Shown here one piece after another: positions 1 to 10,000 of a DNA stretch of 64,000 nucleotides; positions within the stretch are counted from its first letter, which is position 1, and every line of letters begins with the position of its first letter. The notes below the pieces were generated by a model, which searched no databases, was not told the origin of the DNA, and saw only the letters and a program-made list of their open reading frames with translations. The stretch is from contig NZ_JAIQDE010000013.1 of the NCBI RefSeq assembly GCF_020037015.1, positions 186,001 to 250,000 on the forward strand, in the 5' to 3' direction. The translations under genes were made by a program, and so were the position numbers. The DNA is from Corallococcus sp. AS-1-6 (GTDB lineage: Bacteria > Myxococcota > Myxococcia > Myxococcales > Myxococcaceae).

Positions 1-1040
1 TCGGGCTGGCGTTCGTCACCCTGGCCATCAACGCGGCGGTGTTCGCGCTCTTCGCGCGGGCCCGCTTCCGCTGGCTGGTGCCCCATGACGGCGTCCGCGT
101 GTTCACCGCCGTGGCGTTCTGCTTCCTGCCGGGGACCTGGGAGGTGACGGGCAACCTCGCCAACCTCCACTCCGTGCTCTTCTACGGGGGGATGCTGGTG
201 GCGCTCCAGGACCTGGATCGTCCGCTGGGAGTCGTGGATGGCGTGGCGCTGCTCGCGGTGGCATCGAGCGCGGGCGAAGGTGTGTTGCTGGCACCCGTCT
301 TCCTGCTGCGCGGCCTGATGCGGTGGCGCGAGGTCCAGCCCCGGCGCGCGGTGGCGTGGGAGGTGGTGGTGGCGGTGCTGCTGACCGTGCCGGCGGCGGT
401 GAACGCGGTGCTCTTCCGGAAGTCCGGCATGCCCGCCGCGGACTTCGCCACGTGGTCGTTCGCGCGCATGGCCGAGCACGTCTGGAACACCTTCTGCGTC
501 CGTTACGTGCTGTTCCCGGTGCTGGGTGAACCCGGGACGTTCGCCTATTTCGACTGGCCGCTCGGTGCGCGGATCCTGGTCGCGGGCGGGTTCATCGCCG
601 TGCTCGTCCTGGGCCTGCGCCGGTTGCCCGCGCGACCGCGCGCGTTGCTGCTGTTCGTCTGCGCGTGTGTCTTCCTGTTGATTCCGCTCACCTGGTATGT
701 GCGCTCCGGCTCCGCCGAACATCCTTCGTTCGGAGAGCTGCGCAATCCCATCGTGATGCCGGGCCGCTACATGCTGTTCGCGCTCCCGGCGGGAGTCATC
801 CTCTGGGTCGCGGCGCTGGGGCGGTTCCGCGCCGTCCTCGCCGCGGGCCTCTGTGTCTGCGTGGTGGGGCTGGCCTATCGACGTTGGACCTTCGAGCCGT
901 GGGGGCCCGAGCGCGACTGGCCCCGGACCTCCCAGTTCATCCGCGAGACCCGCGAGACGCCAGGGGCGGAGGTGGCCGTGCCCATCAACCCCGGAGGATG
1001 GCGGATGCAGGTCCACGGCGCCTCAAGCTCGGCGCCGTGA
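1..1040 (+). CDS. Polytopic membrane protein, 5' truncated by the window edge
   Basis: The frame is open from base 3 to the TGA at 1038-1040, so about 345 C-terminal residues are visible and the true start lies outside the window. The product is very hydrophobic, with about eight predicted membrane segments separated by short Arg-rich loops, which suggests an inner-membrane protein. A loop with an N-L-A-N-L-H stretch precedes a membrane helix, as in some GT-C-type glycosyltransferase-like membrane proteins, but no catalytic motif can be assigned. A GTG at 39 could be read as a start, but coding continues upstream of it without a break. The gene converges on the NRPS gene, with only 6 bp between the two stop codons. 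Function unknown. Confidence 0.7.
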   Translation, partial: GLAFVTLAINAAVFALFARARFRWLVPHDGVRVFTAVAFCFLPGTWEVTGNLANLHSVLFYGGMLVALQDLDRPLGVVDGVALLAVASSAGEGVLLAPVFLLRGLMRWREVQPRRAVAWEVVVAVLLTVPAAVNAVLFRKSGMPAADFATWSFARMAEHVWNTFCVRYVLFPVLGEPGTFAYFDWPLGARILVAGGFIAVLVLGLRRLPARPRALLLFVCACVFLLIPLTWYVRSGSAEHPSFGELRNPIVMPGRYMLFALPAGVILWVAALGRFRAVLAAGLCVCVVGLAYRRWTFEPWGPERDWPRTSQFIRETRETPGAEVAVPINPGGWRMQVHGASSSAP

Positions 1041-1056
1041 ACGCTGTCAGGGCGCC
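1031..1056. terminator. Possible bidirectional hairpin between convergent gene ends
   Basis: GGCGCC at 1031-1036 and again at 1051-1056 can form a 6-bp GC stem with a 14-nt loop. It spans the two facing stop codons of the membrane protein and the NRPS. There is no U-tract, so intrinsic termination is only a suggestion. Confidence 0.25.
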
Positions 1057-4000
1057 TGGGCCTTCGTGAGCGCGTCGCGCAGCCTGTCGGCCAGCACCTG
1101 GACGTGGGGTGGCTTGAGGAAGGAGTAGTGGTCTCCGGGGACGGTGTGCGCGTCCAGCCCGCCGGGCGCGTAGGCGGCCCAGCCGTGGTCCCAGCGCGAG
1201 CCCTCCGCTTCGAACAGGGTGAAGGGCCCGCTGGCCAGTGGCGGTGCGTAGACCCAGGCCGCGTGCAGGTGGACCTCGAACGCCTGGCGCATGTCGCGCA
1301 GCGGCTGCTCCGCCGCGAACAGGGGCTGGCTGGCCTGCTCCAGCGCCGCCATCCACTGGTCGGGGGAGCGTCCTTCGTTCGCCGGCAGCGGCTGGCCCGA
1401 GGCGCGCAGCAGATCCTCCAGGAACAGCGCGCTCAGCCGTGCCTTCGCGTCCTCCGGGTTGCCGGAGTGCAGGCTCGCGGACGTGTCCAGCAGCGCGAGC
1501 AGCGCCACCGTCTCGCCCTCGCGCCTGAGCTGGTGGGCCATCTCCCACGCGATGCTGCCGCCCATGGACCAGCCGCCCAGCAGATAGGGGCCGTGGGGTT
1601 GGACCTCCCGGAGGGCGCGCACGTAGAGGGCCGCCATCTCCGGAATGGACTCGCAGGGAGGCTCCGCGCCGTCCAGTCCGCGGGCCTGGAGCCCGTAGAA
1701 GGGCTGCTTCGGCCCCAGCGCCCGGGCCAGCTCCGCGTAGGGCGCGACGTTGCCGCCCACCGCGTGGACGCAGAAGAAGGGACGCACGCCTTCCTGGCCC
1801 TCTTGAATCGCGACGAGCGGCGACCACGGCGCGGCGTCATCCCGGAGCAGACCCGCCAGGTGCTCCACGGTCGCGTTCTGGAAGAGCGCGGACACGGGCA
1901 GCGGACGGCCCAGCCTGGCGCGGATGGCGGACTGCAACCGCAAGGTCAGCAGCGAGTGCCCGCCCAGCTCGAAGAAGTTGTCGCGCACGCCAATGGGATG
2001 CACGCCCAGCACCTCCTCCCAGATGCGCACGAGCCGCAGCTCCAGCGGCGTCCGGGGCGCCACCAGGGTCCGGGTGGAGTCGCGGCCTCCTTCCGGCGCG
2101 GGCAGCGCCTTGCGGTTCACCTTGCCCGAGGGCGTCAGCGGGAACTGCTCCAGCGGGACCCAGCGCGCGGGCACCATGTATTCCGGCAGCCGCTGCTGGA
2201 GGAAGATCCGCAGCGCGCCGACGTCCAGTGACGTCCCGGCGGCGCCCACCACCCAGGCCACCAGCCGCTTCTGGCCGCTGCCGTCGTCCCTCGCGTCGAC
2301 GATGCAGTCCCGCACCGACGGGTGCTGCGCCAGCGCCGCTTCGACTTCGCCGGTCTCGATGCGGAAGCCGCGCACCTTCACCTGCGCGTCGCGCCGGCCG
2401 AGGAACTCCAGCGTGCCGTCCGGCAGGAACCGCGCCCAGTCGCCGGTGCGGTACAGTCGGCCTCCCGGCGTGGGGCTGTGCGGGTCGGGGATGAAGCGGT
2501 CGGCGGTGAGGCCGGGCTGATCCAGGTAGCCGCGGCAGACCTGGACCCCGCCCACGTACAGCTCGCCCGTCACGCCTCGCGGCACCGGACGCAGGTGCGC
2601 GTCCAGCACGTGGATGGCCACGTTGCTCAAGGGCCTGCCGATGGAGGGCAGGTCCGGCCACGCCACCGGGTCGCCCTTCAGCGACAGCGACGTCACCGCG
2701 TGGGCCTCGGAGGGCCCGTAGTGGTTGTGCAGCACGGCGCCCGTGCGCTTCATGAAGCGGCGGAGCGCGGGCGACATGCGCAGTTGCTCGCCCGCGACCA
2801 TGATCTCCCGGACCCGCGTGGGCCAGGTGCCCTCGCGCTCGGCCACCTCCGCCAGGTTCTGGAGCGCGACGAAGGGCATGAAGAACCGCTCGATGCCCGC
2901 GCTCTCCAGCAGCGCGAGGAGCTGGCTTGCGTCGCGGCGGGTCTCGTCGGTGAGCAGCACCAGCTCACCGCCCGCGGCCCAGGTCGCGAACAACTCCTGG
3001 AACGACACATCGAAGCTCAGCGCGGAGAACTGGAGCGTGCGCGCCCCGGGCGCCACCGAGTCCCCCAGTTGCCAGTGGAGCAGGTTCACCAGCGCCTCGC
3101 GGTGCATCGCGATGCCCTTGGGCGTGCCGGTGGAGCCGGAGGTGAAGATGACGTAGGCGAGCGCCTGCGCGTTGCCCACGGGGGCGGGGCGCGCGTCGGA
3201 CTCGCGGGCGAGGAGGTCCGCCTGCGTGTCGAGCTCCAGCGACAGCGCGGTGCCGCCGCCGAGGGTGCCGTGCAGCGCCCGCGACGTGAGCAGCACCGCC
3301 ACCCCGGAGGCCTGGAGCATCGCGGCGAGCCGCTCCGGCGGATAGGCCGGATCCAGCGGCACGTAGGCGCCTCCCGCCTTGAGCGTTCCCAGCACGGCCA
3401 CGGCCAGCTCCAGCGAGCGGTGCAGGTGGATGCCCACGCGGACGTCGGCGCCCACGCCGTGCCGGCGCAGGTGGTGCGCGAGCTGGTTGGAGCGGCGCTC
3501 CAGCTCCGCGTAGGTGAGCGTTCGCGCTCCGAAGCGCACCGCGATGGCGTCAGGCGTGCGCGTGGCCGTGGCCTCGAAGAAGGCGTGGACGCTGGACACG
3601 GAGGGGTAGGGCACGGACTGGAGCGTCCACTGCGCGAGCTGCCGTTGCTCCCCGTCGGTGAGCAGGGACAGCGTGGCCAGCGGGGCATCCGGTGTCGCGA
3701 GCGCGCTTCCCAGGAGCTGGGTGTAGTGGTCCGCGAAGCGCGCGACCGTGTCCTCGTCGAAGAGGGCGGTGTTGTATTCCCACGCGCTCGACCAGCCTTC
3801 GGGTGACTCGCGCACGAAGAGGGTGAGGTCGAACTTGGCCATGCCGGGCTCGAAGGTCAGCGCCCGCACGGAGACGCCGGGCAGCTCCCACGGCGCCCCC
3901 GCGTTCTGGAAGACGAACATCACCTGGAAGAGCGGCGAGCGGCTCAGGTCGCGCGAAGGGACGAGCGCGTCGACGAGCTGCTCGAAGGGCATGTCCTGGT

Positions 4001-7000
4001 GGGCGTAGGCGCCGAGGCAGGCTTCGCGCACGCGGCCCAGCAGCGAGCGGAAGCTCTCCGCGCCGGACGCATCCACGCGAAGGGCGAGGGTGTTGGTGAA
4101 TAAGCCGATGAGGTTCTCCACCTCGCGACGGCCGCGCCCGGCGATGGGCGTGCCGATGACGAAGTCCTCCTGGCCGCTGTGACGGGCGAGCAGCGCATGG
4201 AAGCCCGCGAGCAGCAGCATGAAGGGCGTGACGCCCGCATCCCGCGCCAGTGACTGGATGGCGGCGGGAAGAGACGCAGGCAGCGGGCGCGAGAGCTGAA
4301 GCCCCTTGAAGGACTGCACGGGCGGACGCGGCCGGTCCGTGGGCAGGTCCAGCGTGGGAGGTGCGCCCTCCAGGTGCTGCCTCCACCATGCGCGCTGCGC
4401 CTCCAGGGGCTCCCCCTGCATCACCTGCCGCTGCCAGGCCGCGAAGTCCGGGTACTGCACGGGGAGCTGGGGCAGGGCAGGGGACCTGGCGCTGTAGAGG
4501 GCCTTGAGCTCGCGCACCAGGATGTCGATGGACCAGAAGTCACAGACGATGTGGTGCATGACCAGCAGGAGCGCGTGACGCTCCGGCGCGGTGCGCACCA
4601 GCGTGGCGCGCACGAGCGGTCCATGCTCCAGGTCGAAGGGCTTGCGAAGCTCCGCCTCCGCGCGCTGGCGGAGCGCGGCGTCCGGGGTCTCCTCCCGCGC
4701 GAGCGTCAGGGGCTGATGCGCACGGACGTGCTGCACGGGCTGGCCGCCCTCCTCGGAGAAGGTCGTGCGCAGGGCCTCATGGCGCTGGATGAGCGCGTCC
4801 AGCGCGGCTTCCAGGGCGCGGGCATCCAGCGGCCCTTCCAGTTGGAAGAAGAAGGGGACGTTGTATGCGTACCCTTCCGGATCCAGCCGCGCGAGGAACC
4901 ACAGCCGCTGCTGCGCGAAGGACAGCGGCAGCGGCTGCTCACGCGAGACCTCGACGATGGGGGGCGTGGGGGGCCCATGGCCTCCCTTCTTCAGGTCCTC
5001 CAGGCGCTCCGCGAAGCGGGCCACGGTGGGCGCTTCGAAGAGCAGCCGCACGGGGACGTCCTGCTGGAGCACGTCCCGTAGACGCGACACCACTCGCGTG
5101 GCCAGGAGCGAGTGGCCTCCCAGCTCGAAGAAGTGGTCGTGCGCCCCCACGCGGCTGACGTTCAAGAGGGGCGCCCACAGCTCCGCGACCAGGGACTCCC
5201 AGCCCTCGCGCGGCGCGACGTAGGTGTCCTTGCTCCCGCTCGCGTCCGGTGCGGGCAGGGCCTTGCGGTCCACCTTTCCCGACGGCGTGAGCGGCAGCCG
5301 CTCCAGCTTCACGATGGCGGAGGGGACCAGGTGCACCGGCAGCTTCGCGGCGAGGCTGGCGCGCAGCGCGACCGGCTCCACCGCCATGCCGGCGACGTAG
5401 GCCACCAGGCGCTTGTCGCCGGGGGCGTCCTCGCGCACGACGACGACCGCGTCCGTGACGCCCTCCGAGTCCTTGAGGGCGGTCTCAATCTCTCCGGGCT
5501 CGATGCGGAAGCCGCGCAGCTTCACCTGCGAATCGTTCCGGCCGAGGAAGTCGAGCACGCCGTCGGGGCGCCACCTCGCGCGGTCTCCCGTGCGGTACAG
5601 CCGCGCTCCTGGCGTGGTGCTGAACGGGTGCGGAACGAAGCGCTCCGCCGTCAGCGCGGGCTGGTGCAGGTAGCCCCACGCCAGGCCGTCACCGCCCACG
5701 TACAGCTCGCCCGCCACACCCACCGGGGCCGGGGCTCCCAGCGCGTCCAGCACGTAGGCCCGCGAGTTGGCGATGGGACCGCCAATGGGGATGGGGGCTC
5801 GCGCATCCGCGGGGACGGTGAGCCGGTACGCGGTGGAGATCGTCGTGTTCTCCGTGGGGCCGTAGGCGTTGACGATGGGCTGGCCCGCCTCCAGGAGCCT
5901 CCGTGCGGCCACGGGCGACATCAAGTCTCCGCCCGTCATCACCTGCCGCACGCTCGCGAGCGCGCGGGGCTGCGCCATCACCATCTGCTCGAACAGCGCG
6001 GTGGTGAGGAACAGCGTGGTGATGCGCTCGCGCTCCAGCGTCGCACCCAGCTCCTCCAGCGAGGGCTGGTGCGCCGGGAAGACGACCAGCTTCGCGCCGT
6101 GCAGCAGCGCGCCCCACAGCTCCAGCGTCGCCGCGTCGAAGGAGATGGGCGCAAGCTGGAGGAGCACCTCCTCCGGTCCGAACCGCGCGTAGTTCGTGCC
6201 CGTCACCAGCCGCACCACGCCCCGGTGCGGGATGCACACGCCCTTGGGCCGGCCAGTGCTGCCGGACGTGTACATGACGTAGGCCAGCGCCTCGGGCGGT
6301 ACGGTGATGCGCGGCGCCTGCGTGGACTCCCGCGCGAACGGGCGCCATGACGGCTCCAGCACCACCACCCGCGCCTCCAGCGCCGCGAGCTTCAGCTCCT
6401 GTCCCGGCTGCACGAGCAGCACCGGCAGCCGCGTGTCGCGGGCCATGAAGAGGAGTCGCTCGGTCGGGTAGGACGGATCCAACGGGACGTAGGCGCCACC
6501 GGCCTTGAGGATGGCCAGCGTGGCCACCACCAGCTCCAGCGAGCGGCCGGTGCACAGGCCCACCGGAGTGCCCGCGCCCACGCCCAGGCCCCGCAGGTGG
6601 TTCGCGAGCTGGTTGGCGCGGACGTCCAGCTCCGCGTACGTCAGGTGGCTGCCTTCGAACGTCACCGCGATGGCGTGTGGCGCGCGCGCGGCCTGTGCTT
6701 CGAAGAGGGAGGGCAGGGACGCGTCGCGTGGATGGCCCGCGTGGGTGTCGTTCCAGGTCACCAGCAGTTGGTGACGCTCGTCCTCGGAGAGCAGCGGGAT
6801 GCGGGAGAGGGGCCGCTCGAAGTCGGAGACGGCGGCCTCCAGCAGGCGCGTGTAGTGCGTGGCCATGCGCGCCACCGTCGCCTCCTCGAAGAGGGCGGTG
6901 TTGTACTCCCAGAGGAAGCCCAGGCCCTCCTGGGCCTCCTGCGCGAAGAGGGTGAGGTCGAACTTCGACATCCCCGTCTCCACGTCGAGTGGCTCCACGG

Positions 7001-10000
7001 CCAGGTCCGGCAGGGCCCGCGCCGGAGCGCCTCCGGCGTTCTGGAGGACGAACATCACCTGGAACAGCGGCGCGCGGCTGGTGTCGCGCTCGGGCTGGAG
7101 CGCGTTCACCAGTTGCTCGAAGGGCAGGTCCTGATGGGCGAAGGCCTCCAAAGTCACGTCGCGCGTGAGCCCCACCAGGTCGCGGAAGCTCGCGCCCTGG
7201 GGGGAGGTGATCCGCAGCGGCACGGTGTTGATGAAGAAGCCGACCAGTCCCTCCAGTTCCTGCCGCTGACGGCCGGCGAGCGGCGCGCCGATGACGAGGT
7301 CGTCCTGACCGCTGTAGCGGGAGAGCAGTGCGTGGAAGCCCGCCAGCAGCAACATGAAGGGCGTCACGCCGTGGCGCTGGCCCAGGGCCTCCACGGCCCG
7401 GGACAGCGCGGGCGAGGCCTTCCAGGCCAGGTGCGCGCCCTCGAAGGTCTGCACCGCCGGACGCGGCCGGTCCGTGGGCAGCATCAGGGCGGGAGGCGCG
7501 TCCTGGAGCCGGGCCTTCCACCAACCGAGCCGCTCCTCCACCGTCGCGCCCACCCAAGCCAGGCGCTGCCAGCGCGCGAAGTCCGCGGGCTGGAGCGGCA
7601 GCGCGGGCAGCTCCGCCGCGGCTCCACCTGTCTCCTCACGGTAGAGCGCGGTCAGCTCGCGCTCCATCACGCCCAGCGACCAGCCGTCACAGATGATGTG
7701 GTGCAGCGTGATGAGCAGGGCATGGTCCCCGTCACCCACGCGCACCAGCGTCGCGCGCAGCAAGGGGCCTTGCGCAAGGTCAAAGGGGCGGCGCACCTCT
7801 GCCTCCGCCCGGTGCATGAGCGCTTCCTGCGAGGCCACCTGTTCGCGGCGCAGGAGGACGAACAGTGCCGGAGCAATGGCCTCCGCCCGGCGCGTGGGGG
7901 GCTCCTGCGAGGCCTCCTGCCCACGGCGCAGAGGCGCCTCCAGCGCCGGAGCAATGGCCTCCGCCCGGTGCGTAGGCGCATCCGGCGAAGCCACCTGCTC
8001 CCTGCGCAAGGGCACCTCCAGCGCCGGAGTGATGCGCTGCACCGGCTGGCCCTGGTGCTCCTCGAAGGTCGTGCGCAGTGCTTCGTGCCGCTGGACCAGA
8101 CGCTGGAGACTCCGCTCCAAAGCATCGGCGTCGAGCGGGCCCGTCCAGCGCGTGAACCAGGGCAGGTTGTACGAGAACCCTTCCGGATCCATCCGCGTGA
8201 GGAACCACAGGCGCGCCTGCGCGAAGGACAGGGGCGGCGTCTCGCCGCGCGGGCGGGGCTCGAGCGGCGGCTCCGCGGTCTGGCACGCCTCCGGCTTCAG
8301 CGTGGACAGGTGCTCCGCCAACTCCTCCACGGTGGGGAAGGCGAACAGCGCGCGCACGGGCAGGTCCACCTGGAGCCGGTCGCGCAGCCGCGACGTCACC
8401 TGCGTCGCCAGGAGCGAGTGACCGCCCAACTCGAAGAAGTGGCCCTGCGCGCCCACTCGCGGCAGTTGCAGCAGCGAGGCGAAGACACCCGCGACCTCCG
8501 TCTCCAGCGGCGTGCGCGGGGCCACGAAGTCCCGGGCGCCTTCCGCGTCGTCGCCCGGGGCAGGCAAGGCGCGGCGATCCAACTTGCCGCTGGGCGTGAG
8601 CGGGAACGCGTCCAGCAGCACGAAGGCCGCGGGCACCATGTACTCCGGCAGCCGGTCGCGCAGCGCCGCCTTGAGCTCGCCGGCCTCCACGGCCGCCCCG
8701 GGCTGCGTCACCACGTAGGCCACCAGGTGCTTGCCCCGGGCCGGGTCCTCGCGGGCCACCACCGCCACGTCCTTCACGCCCGGCAGCTTCGCCACCGCCG
8801 CCTCCACCTCCGGCAGCTCGATGCGATAGCCGCGCAGCTTCACCTGTGCGTCGCGCCGGCCCAGGAACTCCAGCGTGCCGTCCGGCAGGTACCGGGCGAA
8901 GTCACCGGTGCGGTACATCCGCGCGCCCGGGTGCGGGCTCAGCGGATCCGGCATGAAGCGCTCCGCCGTCAGGTCCGGCCGGTGCAGGTAGCCCCGCGCC
9001 AGCCCCGCCCCGCCGATGAACAGCTCGCCCGCGACGCCCACCGGCACCGGCTCGCCGCGCGCGTCCAGCAGGTACGTCCGCGCGTTGGTGATGGTGCGGC
9101 CGATGGGCGGCAGGTCCGGCCAGGTGTCCGGGTTCCCCTTCAGCACGTGGGCGCTGGCCGCGTGCGTCTCCGTGGGGCCGTAGTGGTTGTCCAGCACGCA
9201 CCCGTCCAGCGCGTGCAGCAGCCTGCGCAGCGCGGGCGTCATCCGCAGTTGCTCGCCCGCGGTGTTGATCTCCCGCAGCGTCGTGGGCACCAGCCCCTCC
9301 GCGTCCGCCACCTCCGCCAGGTGCTGGAGCGCCACGAAGGGCAGGAAGATGCGCTCCACGCCATGCGCGCGCATCAGCGTGAGCAGGGCCCGTCCGTCGC
9401 GCCGCGTGTCCTCCGGCATGAGCACCAGCTCTCCGCCCGCGGCGAAGGTGGGCAGCATCTCCTGGAAGCACACGTCGAAGCTCAGCGCGGAGAACTGGAG
9501 CGTGCGCCCCCGGGGCGCGGCGGAGCGGCGCACCTGCCACTGGATGAGGTTGAGCAGCGGGCGGTGTGGCATCGCCACGCCCTTGGGCACCCCCGTGGAG
9601 CCGGACGTGAAGATGACGTAGGCCAGCGTGTCCGGCCCTCCCACGGGCACGGGCGCCGTCGCCGGCATGTCCTGGTCGTCCTCCAGGAACAGCCGCTCCA
9701 CGCCGTCCTCCGGCAGTCCGGACGCCAGCGAGCGCCGGGTGACGAGCACCCTCGCGCGCGACGTCTGGAGCATCAGCGCCAGCCGCTCCGGCGGATAGGC
9801 CGGATCCAACGGGCAGTAGGCCGCCCCGGACTTGAGGATGCCCAGCACGCCCACCGCCAGCTCCAGCGAGCGGTCCACGCACAGCCCCACCGCCGTGTCC
9901 GGCGTCACGCCGCGCGCCCGCAGCGCATGGGCCACGCGGTTCGCCCGGGCCTCCAGCTCCGCGTACGTCAGGTGCGCGTCCCCGAAGCGCACCGCCACCG

